Origin: Dyadobacter sp. MSC1_007 | GTDB taxonomy: Bacteria; Bacteroidota; Bacteroidia; Cytophagales; Spirosomataceae | Reading direction: 5' to 3' | DNA: 64,000 nt | Assembly: GCF_023667495.1 (NCBI RefSeq) | Contig: NZ_JAMOZL010000001.1 | Location: 1-64,000, forward strand | In this document: in pieces, positions 16,458 to 24,774 of the stretch | How positions within the stretch are numbered: position 1 is the first letter of the stretch | How the letters are laid out: the number at the start of each line of letters is the position of its first letter | Translations under genes and position numbers: made by a program | The notes under the pieces: model-generated | The model's input: the letters and a program-made list of their open reading frames with translations, nothing else | The model's database searches: none | What the model was told of the DNA's origin: nothing

Positions 16458-17667
16458 AATATTCGTGAGGAAGAGTGACATTCACTAACTCATTCCATGG
16501 TAACCCGTGCTGATTGAGCAGATCCATGAATGGATCGGGGTTCAATTCTTCTACATTAAAGACGCCTGGTTTCATCCATTCGGCATTAGTCAGCATCAGC
16601 ATGGCACCGATCATGGCCGGTACACCGGTTGTATAACTCACAGCCTGAGCGCGTACTTCACGATAGCAAGCTGCATGGTCGCAGTTATTCCACACATAAT
16701 AGGTCTTTTCCTCACCGTCCTTAATGCCTTTGATCTGGCAGCCTATCGACGTCTGTCCCGAATAGTTTTCACCCAATGAATCAGGCGCAGGAAGCACCGC
16801 TTTCAGGAATTCGAGGGGAACGATATCCATTCCATTGAACTTGATCGGCTTAATGCTGGTCATACCCACATTTTCAAGCACATTCAAATGGGTGATATAA
16901 GCCTGTCCGAAAGTCATCCAGAAACGCGCGCGTTTCAAGGTAGGGAAGTTTTTTACCAATGATTCCAGTTCTTCGTGGTAAAGGACATAGCTTTCTTTTG
17001 GTCCGATGCCGGGATAATCGATCGGTTTATGAATTGACATGGCGGGAATCTCTATCCATTCGCCATTTTCCCAATAGCGGCCTGGCTGAGTGATCTCGCG
17101 AATATTGATCTCGGGATTGAAATTAGTAGCAAATGCTTTGCCATGGTCGCCGGCGTTGCAGTCGATGATATCGAGGTAATGCAGCTCGTCGAAATGATGC
17201 TTGGCTGCATATGCAGTGAAAACCTGGGTCACACCCGGGTCGAACCCGCAACCGAGCACTGCCATCAGGCCGGCCTCTTTAAACCGTTCCTGATAAGCCC
17301 ATTGCCAGCTGTATTCAAATTTGGCAACATCTTTCGGTTCGTAATTGGCGGTATCAAGGTAATGTACGCCCGTTTCGAGGCAAGCGTCCATAATGGTAAG
17401 GTCCTGGTAAGGCAACGCCACGTTGATCAGCACTTTGGGCTGGAAACGCTTGATGAGCAAGACGGTTTCTGCTACGATATCCGCATCAACTTGGGCGGTT
17501 TGGATGGTAACACCGTGCATTTCCTTGATTTCTGCGGCAATTTTATCGCATTTCGCTTTAGTGCGGCTTGCAAGCAGGATCTCGGTGAAAACTTGGCTGT
17601 TCAATGCGCATTTGTGTGCCACAACACTTCCGACACCTCCGGCACCAATGATAAGAACCTTGGACAT
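16456..17667 (-). CDS. Saccharopine dehydrogenase family protein, carboxynorspermidine-synthase-like
   Basis: A 403-residue NAD(P)-dependent oxidoreductase. The N-terminus has the dinucleotide fold MSKVLIIGAGGVGSVVAH, followed by LLASRTKAKCDKI. CGFDPGVTQVFTAYAAKHHFDEL and YVWNNCDHAACYREV are blocks I associate with carboxynorspermidine (carboxyspermidine) dehydrogenase, which reduces the Schiff base of aspartate semialdehyde and a diamine in sym-norspermidine or spermidine synthesis. No decarboxylase partner (nspC) is adjacent, so the polyamine role is by family only. A good Bacteroidota promoter is present upstream. Confidence 0.88.
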   Translation of the reverse strand: MSKVLIIGAGGVGSVVAHKCALNSQVFTEILLASRTKAKCDKIAAEIKEMHGVTIQTAQVDADIVAETVLLIKRFQPKVLINVALPYQDLTIMDACLETGVHYLDTANYEPKDVAKFEYSWQWAYQERFKEAGLMAVLGCGFDPGVTQVFTAYAAKHHFDELHYLDIIDCNAGDHGKAFATNFNPEINIREITQPGRYWENGEWIEIPAMSIHKPIDYPGIGPKESYVLYHEELESLVKNFPTLKRARFWMTFGQAYITHLNVLENVGMTSIKPIKFNGMDIVPLEFLKAVLPAPDSLGENYSGQTSIGCQIKGIKDGEEKTYYVWNNCDHAACYREVRAQAVSYTTGVPAMIGAMLMLTNAEWMKPGVFNVEELNPDPFMDLLNQHGLPWNELVNVTLPHEY

Positions 17668-17734
17668 TTTATTTAGTTTGAGCGGTTAAAGACTTACCGG
17701 TCTTAACGTATTGGTAAGTCTGGAAAATTTCCGG

Positions 17735-17764
17735 CAAAGATAGGACGACCGCTCAATTTTTCAA
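17735..17764 (-). promoter_or_regulatory. Bacteroidota-type promoter for the saccharopine-dehydrogenase-family gene
   Basis: On the minus strand TTG (17764-17762), 19 bases, then TATCTTTG (17742-17735) matches the -33/-7 consensus. The predicted start near 17728 gives a leader of about 60 bases, within which GACTTACC and GGTAAGTC can pair as a small hairpin. Confidence 0.65.
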
Positions 17765-18954
17765 TTTAAATTTCCGTTAACCAGCTTCATGACCTTGCCC
17801 TCGCCATAATTGAGGTAATATACTTCACCACTGATATCCTGACCAAAAGAAGAGATCGCGCCTTTGTTTTCCATTAAAAGGGTATTGTTCTTTTTCGCAT
17901 TGCCATCCGTTTCCAGCGCCCAGATCCGCCCGCTTACGTAATCGCCGTAAATGTATTTACCTGCAAGGCTTGGAATGGAGCGGCCGCGGTAAATATAACC
18001 GCCGGTAATCGACCTGTCGCCGTTGCTCTGGCTGTAATCATGGACAGGATCAATAAGGCCCTGCGCATTGCAATTGGAAGATGGGTTATAACAATCGACG
18101 CCTTCCTTCATGCGCCAGCCATAGTTTCCTCCTTTGGTAATGATATCGATTTCTTCCCTTTCATTTTGGCCGACATCCCCGGCAAATAATCTGTCGCTAG
18201 TCATATCGAAGCTGATGCGCCATGGGTTACGAAGGCCATATGCATAAATTTCAGGCAAAAAACCGGCGGTGCTGGTGGCGTAAGGATTGTCGGTTGGGAT
18301 ACCGTAGTTGCCTTTACCAGTTCCGTTCACATCTACCCGCAATATTTTGCCAAGATGGCTTTTCAGGTTTTGCGCATTGTTTTGCGGATCGCCGCCACTG
18401 CCGCCGTCGCCCGTTGCTATATAAAGAAAGCCATCTTTACCGAACTGTATGGAGCCGCCATTGTGGTTGTCGTAAGGTTGGTTAAATGTAAAAAGGATAG
18501 TCTCACTAGCCGCATCAACGCGATCGGATGTGCCTGCCTTGTAGCGGGCTATGACGGTTTTTAGGGGATTTCCTGAGGTATAATTGATGAAAAAGTAGCC
18601 GTTGGTCTTGAAATCGGGATGAAATGCAAGTCCCAGCAAGCCACGCTCACCTCCCGACCGGACTTTACTCTTAATGTCAAGAAAAGTATTGCTGGTTTGT
18701 ACATCTGCCGTATTTGAAAATACTTTGATCACGCCACCCTGCTCCACGATAAAAAAGCGGCTGCTATCGCCAGGCGCCTGCTTCATATCCACCGGCAAAC
18801 TGAATGTTAGTGAAGGAAAAACATCTTTCGAACCGATGGTATTTTCAGCTTTTCCGGGCTCATCAGGGCTTTTCGGATCGGAGGAGGAGGAGCATGCAAT
18901 GGCCATCACGACCATTGTTAGAGGAAAGAGTATGTGCAGTGATATAGCTCTCAT
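17761..18954 (-). CDS. PQQ-dependent sugar dehydrogenase-like lipoprotein (soluble aldose dehydrogenase type)
   Basis: A 397-residue beta-propeller protein with a lipoprotein signal (VVMAIACSSSS, Cys21). Family blocks include GERGLLGLAFHPDF, YDNHNGGSIQFGKDG, ATGDGGSGGDPQNNAQ, GLRNPWRISFD, AGDVGQNEREEID and GGNYGWRMKEG, as in YliI/Asd-type soluble glucose dehydrogenases. It would oxidise sugars at the cell surface or in the periplasm using PQQ. No pqq synthesis genes are in the window. The gene lies 60 bases downstream of eboF in the same direction, and its start codon sits inside a strong inverted repeat (18950-18987). Confidence 0.9.
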   Translation of the reverse strand: MRAISLHILFPLTMVVMAIACSSSSDPKSPDEPGKAENTIGSKDVFPSLTFSLPVDMKQAPGDSSRFFIVEQGGVIKVFSNTADVQTSNTFLDIKSKVRSGGERGLLGLAFHPDFKTNGYFFINYTSGNPLKTVIARYKAGTSDRVDAASETILFTFNQPYDNHNGGSIQFGKDGFLYIATGDGGSGGDPQNNAQNLKSHLGKILRVDVNGTGKGNYGIPTDNPYATSTAGFLPEIYAYGLRNPWRISFDMTSDRLFAGDVGQNEREEIDIITKGGNYGWRMKEGVDCYNPSSNCNAQGLIDPVHDYSQSNGDRSITGGYIYRGRSIPSLAGKYIYGDYVSGRIWALETDGNAKKNNTLLMENKGAISSFGQDISGEVYYLNYGEGKVMKLVNGNLN

Positions 18955-18987
18955 GACGTTGAAGTTTTTCTAAATCAACGTCATGAG
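18950..18987. promoter_or_regulatory. 13-bp perfect inverted repeat covering the start codon of the PQQ-type dehydrogenase
   Basis: CTCATGACGTTGA (18950-18962) and TCAACGTCATGAG (18975-18987) are exact complements with a 12-base loop. In the minus-strand mRNA the arm nearer the gene contains its ATG. It could end ebo transcription, hide the start codon, or be an operator. There is no T run after it in the mRNA direction, which argues against simple termination. Confidence 0.6.
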
Positions 18988-19014
18988 GGCCTATTTGTTT
19001 TCGCGAAAGTCTTT

Positions 19015-20379
19015 TTAAATCAGATGGTTCCAGATCACATCGTACACATCGACTGCTTCAAGCTCCGTTTTTTCGGAAGCCTGCTCGGTAATGCAGATCG
19101 GATAATATTCTTTTGAGGTATTGATTCCTCCGTGAGAACCTTTCACCAGCGTAGCGTCGAGAGGAATCACATCCATTAGATACCGGAATCCTAATAGCTT
19201 TCGAGCCAGTTTATAGCCTGCTCGGAGCTTAATGAGCGGGTTTTTGGGATCCATAAACATTTCCACAGGATCATATCCAGGCTTGCGATGGATGTCGACC
19301 AAATGTGCATAATCCGGTGCTTTTGCGTCATCCAGCCAGTAGTAGTAAGTAAACCAGCTATCAGGTTTGGCAACAATAACAATGTCGCCGGAGCGCTCGT
19401 GGTCGATATGGTATTCTTTTTGTGCTTCTTTGTCCAGAATAAGGTCAATTCCAGGTGTTTTTTTCAAAACCTGCATCACCCGCTCTTTAACCGACATGTC
19501 GTTCAGGTAAATATGGGCGATCTGGTGGTCGGCGACGGCAAATGCTTTGGAAATACCAGCATCCAGCAGTTCATACCAGCGCTCCGTCCGGACGGAGATC
19601 AGACCTTCATTTCTTAAAATTCGATTGATATGGATCGGATTGTTGACTGGATTGATGCCATATTCAGATAGCAGGATAACTTTCGCATTTCTGGCCTCGT
19701 AAAACCGAACGAGTTCTGCCACAACTGTGTCAATCTCATTCAGCTCCTGACTGATCTTCGAAAAATCAGGCCCGAACTTTTGCAGACAATAGTCGAGGTG
19801 CGGCAGGTAGATCAGCGTGAGGGTAGGGTTGTGTTTTTTCTCCACCCACATCGACGAGTCCGCGATCCATTTGGTTGACTTGATATTTGCATTAGGCCCC
19901 CAAAAGTTAAAAAGAGGGAACTGGCCCAGATCCGCTTGCAGTTCATCGCGTAGTTCGGGCGGATAGGAATAACAATCCGGCGCTTTAACACCGTCGGCGT
20001 GGTATTGTGGACGCGGCGTAACCGAAAAATCGGCTGATGAATACATATTATACCACCAGAACATTTTAGCGCAGGTAAAAGAAGGATCGAGCTTTTTGGC
20101 TGCATCCCATATCTTTTCGCCTTTAACGAGCTTGTTGGATTGCTTCCAGAACTTCACTTCCGAATCTTCGCGGTCGTACCAGCCATTACCGACAATGCCA
20201 TTCTCGGAAGGCCATTTACCCGTTACATAAGTGCTTTGAGACGTAGTGGTAACAGCAGGAAGCACTGGCTTAATGGGCGTGAGGTGCCTGGTTTTCAGGT
20301 ATTCTGCCAAAAAGGGCGTGTGTTCACCGATCAGGTTCGCACTGAGCCCGACAATATCTATTACAACAGTTTTATTCAT
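19015..20379 (-). CDS. eboF: EboF-like alkaline-phosphatase-superfamily phosphodiesterase/nucleotide pyrophosphatase
   Basis: A 454-residue cytoplasmic member of the alkaline phosphatase superfamily (type I phosphodiesterase/nucleotide pyrophosphatase). MNKTVVIDIVGLSANLIGEH supplies the first metal Asp, AVTTTSQSTYVTGKWPSENG the catalytic Thr region, and LPHLDYCLQKFG, LLSEYGINPV and LVKGSHGG further metal-site residues. It is the last gene of the ebo cluster; its start overlaps the eboE stop by eight bases. In the cluster its substrate is unknown; release of a phosphorylated intermediate is a guess. Confidence 0.87.
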   Translation of the reverse strand: MNKTVVIDIVGLSANLIGEHTPFLAEYLKTRHLTPIKPVLPAVTTTSQSTYVTGKWPSENGIVGNGWYDREDSEVKFWKQSNKLVKGEKIWDAAKKLDPSFTCAKMFWWYNMYSSADFSVTPRPQYHADGVKAPDCYSYPPELRDELQADLGQFPLFNFWGPNANIKSTKWIADSSMWVEKKHNPTLTLIYLPHLDYCLQKFGPDFSKISQELNEIDTVVAELVRFYEARNAKVILLSEYGINPVNNPIHINRILRNEGLISVRTERWYELLDAGISKAFAVADHQIAHIYLNDMSVKERVMQVLKKTPGIDLILDKEAQKEYHIDHERSGDIVIVAKPDSWFTYYYWLDDAKAPDYAHLVDIHRKPGYDPVEMFMDPKNPLIKLRAGYKLARKLLGFRYLMDVIPLDATLVKGSHGGINTSKEYYPICITEQASEKTELEAVDVYDVIWNHLI

Positions 20380-21574
20380 AATTGAGGACTTTCTTCACCC
20401 ATTCAAGTTCGCGGACGATAGATTCGCCGATGGGTTTTTGCATATCTTCCGGCAGCACGCCCCAGGTGTAGGTCTCCACTTCCAGAAATGAGGAAAAAGG
20501 GGCATCACGGTGAATACCGAGTGTTTTGACAATATCACCCTGTGTAGAATCCAGCACACCATAAGTATTGACGAATAGGGGGACGTGGAAATGTACCCGC
20601 CATTCCTCATGGCTTTCATTCCAATCCAAAAGTGCTTCTTTGAGATCGGGATAATGCGTTTTGTTGCCATCGGCATGCCTGGCTACAACCTGGTGGAGGT
20701 AAACCGGCTCATCGAAGGTTTCAATGGCTTTGACTTTGATCTCTCTTTCACTCGTAAAATTGACTTTCAAAGCCGAACTCACCTGAATGCGTCCAACTTT
20801 GATGCCCACTTCGTTCAGGGAATCGAGGATATCTTCCGGGTTTTCAAAACCCACCGCGGCGTGGCAAATGTCATAGCAAAGCTGAATGTGCCTTAAAATC
20901 AATTCCTGAGCCGCTGCACCATCGATATTGTATTTTTCGACAAGATAAATAATGCCTTTTGGAAGCAGCATATTGGCATACCAGGTCACAAAATCATCTG
21001 TGTTGTCGAGCAGGCCGTCCGGCTCAGGCTCGATGTCCAGATGAAGCAGCTTTCCAGTTGTTTTTTCAATGTGGATCAATTCATCCAGTAATTCCAGCAC
21101 ATGATCCGTGGCCTTTTCGGTGGCCTGCTGTTTTTCGGATTCTGTTTTCCACCATAATCGGTATGAAAGCGGTGGAGTTGAAACCCCGCCGTGCATTTCG
21201 GCCGGAAGAAGTCCTGCAAGGATATTGAAAAGTCGTTTGGTGTAGGCCAATCTGTCCCCGGTCGTCCAATCGGGCGTGTGAACATTGTCTTTCACGACTG
21301 TGTTATGAAATCCGCCGTAGGGAAAGCCATTGATGACAAAAACATAAATATCGTTTTCGCTCAGCCATTGCTTGAACGCACCGATCACTTCCGGTTTGCT
21401 CAGCTCAATCGAAGCCTCATTCGCGACACGGAGCCCTAATCCAAAAGGTTGGCCTGGTGCAAGTTGCTGGCGTATAAATGGCAGATTGTCCCGCAATGCC
21501 TGAAAATGGTCGGCCCATTTTTCGCCGGGATGAATATTGCTGCAATAGGTTAAATGTCCGTAAGGCGTGATCAT
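20372..21574 (-). CDS. eboE: Metabolite traffic protein EboE (TIM-barrel, xylose-isomerase-like)
   Basis: A 400-residue protein starting MITPYGHLTYCSNIHPGE, the typical EboE opening. FGLGLRVANEASIEL, FVINGFPYGGFH, DWTTGDRLAYT, LHLDIEPEPDGLLDN and LCYDICHAAVGFE mark a TIM barrel related to sugar isomerases, with acidic and His residues that could hold a metal. In cyanobacteria ebo mutants accumulate scytonemin monomer in the cytoplasm, hence the name; the reaction is unknown. It is coupled to eboD (ATGA overlap at 21571-21574) and to eboF. Confidence 0.92.
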   Translation of the reverse strand: MITPYGHLTYCSNIHPGEKWADHFQALRDNLPFIRQQLAPGQPFGLGLRVANEASIELSKPEVIGAFKQWLSENDIYVFVINGFPYGGFHNTVVKDNVHTPDWTTGDRLAYTKRLFNILAGLLPAEMHGGVSTPPLSYRLWWKTESEKQQATEKATDHVLELLDELIHIEKTTGKLLHLDIEPEPDGLLDNTDDFVTWYANMLLPKGIIYLVEKYNIDGAAAQELILRHIQLCYDICHAAVGFENPEDILDSLNEVGIKVGRIQVSSALKVNFTSEREIKVKAIETFDEPVYLHQVVARHADGNKTHYPDLKEALLDWNESHEEWRVHFHVPLFVNTYGVLDSTQGDIVKTLGIHRDAPFSSFLEVETYTWGVLPEDMQKPIGESIVRELEWVKKVLNYE

Positions 21575-22743
21575 GCGTGGAGTATTTTTGAACTTTCAAG
21601 ATAATCCACGGATTGCGCGATAACGTCGGCATCCAGTTCGTGGACTTCTACGCCTAAGCCAATCTTTTCGAGCAGCATAATGGTCAGCCGACCGCCCAAA
21701 TGCTCGCGAAATTCCTGTAAGCCGTTGCGCAGGTTCACTTTATCGTTTTCGGATAATTTCGGATGATATAGTTCAAATCCGAGCTTGTTCAGGACGTCGA
21801 TGATACGGAGCAGGTCGTTTTCGGGCAGTTTGCCGATCTTGGCTGCATATACACAATCCAATGCAATCCCGATTGCCACCGCTTCTCCATGGCGCACCTG
21901 AAAACCGGTCAGATATTCCAGCTTATGGGCCGCCCAGTGCCCGAAATCGAGCGGTCGTGACGATCCGAATTCGAATGGGTCACCGCCTGCGATATGGTCG
22001 GTATGCATTTCGGCGCAACGGTGAATGAGGTAAGCCATTGCGTCCTCGTCGCGGTTAGCCAGCGCGGTCGCATGTTCTTCAATCCACTCAAAAAAGGTAA
22101 CATCTTTAATCAAAGCTACTTTAATGGCCTCCGCAATGCCGCCACGCCAGTCACGATCGTCGAGTGTGCGCAGGTAAGTAAGGTCATTGAATACGGCAAC
22201 GGGTGGTGCAAATGTGCCGAGGAAGTTCTTCTTTCCGCGGAAATTGATACTGTTCTTGACACCAACGCCAGAGTCGTTTTGCGCCAGAACGGTCGTAGGA
22301 ATGCGGATTAGCTTGATGCCGCGGTGCGATACGGCGGCGGCATAACCCACGAGGTCAAGCACCGCGCCTCCACCGATACCGATAACGAAAGAATGCCTGT
22401 CGATACCGAAATGGTCCACCGCTTCCACAAGTCTTTCGAACAATGCGGGATTATTTTTACAGGCTTCGCCGCCGGGAACGGTGATTATCTCCGGCGCAAG
22501 CTGAATATGCGAAACCGAAGTTTCGAAATACGCTTTGATCCGGGCGCCAAGTTCAGTATGAAATTGTTCAAAACCCTCATCCACGATCACAAGGGCTTTA
22601 CGTTGAAAGCCCTGTTCGGTATATTCTTGAAAAAAATCTTTCAGTATAGGGTTGTTGGTATTAAATAAATCCTGGGTGAAATACACAGCGTAGTTGTATT
22701 CCACCTTGAAACGTTGTTGTATGGTTTGCATCGAAATCGGCAT
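21571..22743 (-). CDS. eboD: EboD, 3-dehydroquinate-synthase-like sugar phosphate cyclase
   Basis: A 390-residue NAD- and zinc-dependent cyclase. GIGGGAVLDLVGYAA (122-136) binds NAD; PTTVLAQNDSGVGVKNSIN (149-167), KKNFLGTF (171-178), GGIAEAIKVALIKD (201-214, zinc Glu205), RPLDFGHWAAHKLE (263-276, His269 and His273) and RHGEAVAIGIALD (His285) follow. AroB enzymes have an Asn where this has Asp266, and the GVGVKN and RPLDFGHW blocks are those I recall from sedoheptulose-7-phosphate cyclases (2-epi-5-epi-valiolone synthase type). The product is not known. The start could be the second Met at 22731. It is coupled to eboE, and 124 bases separate it from eboC. Confidence 0.92.
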   Translation of the reverse strand: MPISMQTIQQRFKVEYNYAVYFTQDLFNTNNPILKDFFQEYTEQGFQRKALVIVDEGFEQFHTELGARIKAYFETSVSHIQLAPEIITVPGGEACKNNPALFERLVEAVDHFGIDRHSFVIGIGGGAVLDLVGYAAAVSHRGIKLIRIPTTVLAQNDSGVGVKNSINFRGKKNFLGTFAPPVAVFNDLTYLRTLDDRDWRGGIAEAIKVALIKDVTFFEWIEEHATALANRDEDAMAYLIHRCAEMHTDHIAGGDPFEFGSSRPLDFGHWAAHKLEYLTGFQVRHGEAVAIGIALDCVYAAKIGKLPENDLLRIIDVLNKLGFELYHPKLSENDKVNLRNGLQEFREHLGGRLTIMLLEKIGLGVEVHELDADVIAQSVDYLESSKILHA

Positions 22744-22775
22744 TGAACACTCGAAAATGGGTATTTACTATAAAA

Positions 22776-22802
22776 CGTTTGAAAGCACGATCCGTTCAAA
22801 CG
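22776..22802. promoter_or_regulatory. Inverted repeat in the eboC-eboD gap
   Basis: CGTTTGAA (22776-22783) and TTCAAACG (22795-22802) are exact complements with an 11-base loop, in the only sizeable gap of the ebo cluster. Possible roles are an internal operator, mRNA-stabilising hairpin or weak terminator; no T run follows it in the direction of transcription. Confidence 0.35.
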
Positions 22803-22867
22803 CACTCAAAAATCATCATTTAAAAGACTAAAATACAGCCTTTTCCCCTTCCTCCACATTTCTTTTT

Positions 22868-23737
22868 TTACGTTACCGCGAACGCTTTGGCTAAAAACAG
22901 GGAAAGAGGCAACAAGGCGAGGACAGCAAGGGCGACTGGCAACAAGCCGAAAGCCGCGCACCAGGAGGCATTCATGACGATCAACGAAATCACGCCGGCC
23001 TTCACTGCTTTGCCGATCAGCGGGCCGACCGGGTTTTGTACCGCGTTCCAAAGTGGCCTGAAAATGAGCCAGGCATGCAGCAACACGAATGGTATAGTGA
23101 AAAGCAGGTTGGCTTGCTGTCCGGCGATCGTCAGCTGCGCGGCTAACACGATAATGTAAAGCAGGGCCGCAATATATAAGGTCCGCTTTTTCCCGCCATG
23201 AACCTCATCCTGACTGATGAGCGTAATGGCGCCGATGTACATGATCGGAAATACTGCAATGAAGATCCAGTTTTGGAATGATTCGGGCAAAACGCTCATG
23301 CCGAGGATCAGGTTGCCGCCGCGGCACATGCCCATTGTAAGTGGGCCAAAAAATACGTGATATTTGGCGAAACGGTTATACAATACGGTGAGCATGGCGA
23401 TGATAATGGCAATCATCCCGCTCTGAAAGCTGAATGTTGCAGCCGCCAATATTCCCAGGAACAGCAGCGAAATGCCTAGCATGGTAGCCGATTGCAGCGA
23501 AACCTTTCCGCTTGGAATGGGTCGTTCGGGGCGTTCAAAGCTGTCGAGCTTAGCGTCGAAAACGTCGTTCATTACTACACCGCCGCCATACAGGCCCAGT
23601 GTGGAAAGCACCAGCAATGCAGGCGAAAAGTCAGAAAACGTAAACTGGGCAATGGCCATCCCCGCCAGAATGTCGGCAATGGCGGTTACGAGGTTGGCAG
23701 GACGGGTTAACTGCAGATAGGGTTTGAGGCTGCTCAC
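22868..23737 (-). CDS. eboC: EboC, UbiA-like prenyltransferase
   Basis: A 289-residue membrane protein of the UbiA superfamily with about eight spans. The first prenyl-diphosphate motif is intact: NDVFDAKLD (Asn57, Asp58, Asp61, Asp65), followed by ERPIPSGKVS, typical of UbiA enzymes. The second acidic motif is represented by QDEVHGGKKRT. It would attach an isoprenoid chain to an acceptor at the inner membrane; the acceptor is unknown. The start is GTG, one base after the eboB stop, so coupling is likely. Confidence 0.92.
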   Translation of the reverse strand: MSSLKPYLQLTRPANLVTAIADILAGMAIAQFTFSDFSPALLVLSTLGLYGGGVVMNDVFDAKLDSFERPERPIPSGKVSLQSATMLGISLLFLGILAAATFSFQSGMIAIIIAMLTVLYNRFAKYHVFFGPLTMGMCRGGNLILGMSVLPESFQNWIFIAVFPIMYIGAITLISQDEVHGGKKRTLYIAALLYIIVLAAQLTIAGQQANLLFTIPFVLLHAWLIFRPLWNAVQNPVGPLIGKAVKAGVISLIVMNASWCAAFGLLPVALAVLALLPLSLFLAKAFAVT

Positions 23738-23738
23738 T

Positions 23739-24764
23739 TTATTTGATCACTAAAAAATCTTTCACAGGAGCGGGTTGCTGGCCGCCTCGCAAAATACTGT
23801 TACCATGGAACTTTTCGGTTTGGTCAACAGCATAAGCCGCTTCGAAATCCGTTACATCGATCTGTCCGCTCTTGCCGAATGCATCGATCGCATTCTGGTA
23901 GGTTACCAGCCGGATAGCCTCATCCGAAATGCCGCGCATTTTCATCAATGCGGCTGTTTTGGGGATCGCTAATGGATCAGAAATACCCCAGTCAGCAGCG
24001 GAATTAATCATAATGCGTTCAGGGCCATATTGTTCGACCACTTTAACCATCCGCTCATTACCCATTTTGGTAAAAGGATAAATCGTAAATGCCGCCCAGA
24101 AACCCTGGTCGAGCACGCTTTTCACCGTTTCTTCATTATTATGGTCCACAATCACCCATGAAGGGTCGATGCCATGTTCCAGTGCAATCGCCATACTGCG
24201 CTCCGTACCTTTCTTTTTGTCGCGATGTGGCGTATGGACTTGAACGGGCAACTTCGCGTCTTTCGCCAGTTCCAGTTGCAATCGGTAGTATTTCTCTTCT
24301 GCGGGCGTCTGGTCATCGAATCCGATTTCGCCGACGCCTACCACGCCTTCTTTATATATGTACAAAGGAAGTATTTCCATGACCTGTTCGGCCAAAGGCT
24401 CGTTGTTGGCCTCCCGGGAGTTGAGGCCCATCGTGCAATAATGCTTAATGCCAAACTGGGAGGAACGGAACCGCTCCCAGCCAACCAGACTGCTGTAATA
24501 ATCCTTAAAGCTCGACAGCCCCGTACGTGGCTGACCTACCCAAAACGCGGGTTCGATGAGCGCGACGATGCCAGCCTGGTTCATGGCCTGGTAATCGTCG
24601 GTTGTCCGAGAAACCATGTGGATATGCGGGTCAAAAAATCGCATTCCCTTGATCAAGTCTTTGTAGTCGTTCCAGGCAATGTCGCGGTGCGCGGGGGCAT
24701 TGAGTGCTTCCTCACTTTGTTCAAAATGGGAAGGGTTTGCGGTATCGTTATGATTTAGGCACAT
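23739..24764 (-). CDS. eboB: EboB, TatD-family metal-dependent hydrolase
   Basis: A 341-residue amidohydrolase-superfamily protein. MRFFDPHIHMVSRTTDDY (41-58) gives the two N-terminal metal His (His47, His49); GVGEIGFDD supplies the bridging Glu, PVQVHTPHRD and VIVDHNNEET the later His ligands, and NSAADWGISDP the final Asp. The first 40 residues are extra compared with the motif-proximal start at Met41 (24644), so the true start is uncertain; the ATG at 24764 leaves the usual short 10-base gap to eboA. Its role in the ebo pathway is unknown. Confidence 0.9.
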   Translation of the reverse strand: MCLNHNDTANPSHFEQSEEALNAPAHRDIAWNDYKDLIKGMRFFDPHIHMVSRTTDDYQAMNQAGIVALIEPAFWVGQPRTGLSSFKDYYSSLVGWERFRSSQFGIKHYCTMGLNSREANNEPLAEQVMEILPLYIYKEGVVGVGEIGFDDQTPAEEKYYRLQLELAKDAKLPVQVHTPHRDKKKGTERSMAIALEHGIDPSWVIVDHNNEETVKSVLDQGFWAAFTIYPFTKMGNERMVKVVEQYGPERIMINSAADWGISDPLAIPKTAALMKMRGISDEAIRLVTYQNAIDAFGKSGQIDVTDFEAAYAVDQTEKFHGNSILRGGQQPAPVKDFLVIK

Positions 24765-24774
24765 GGTGTAAATA

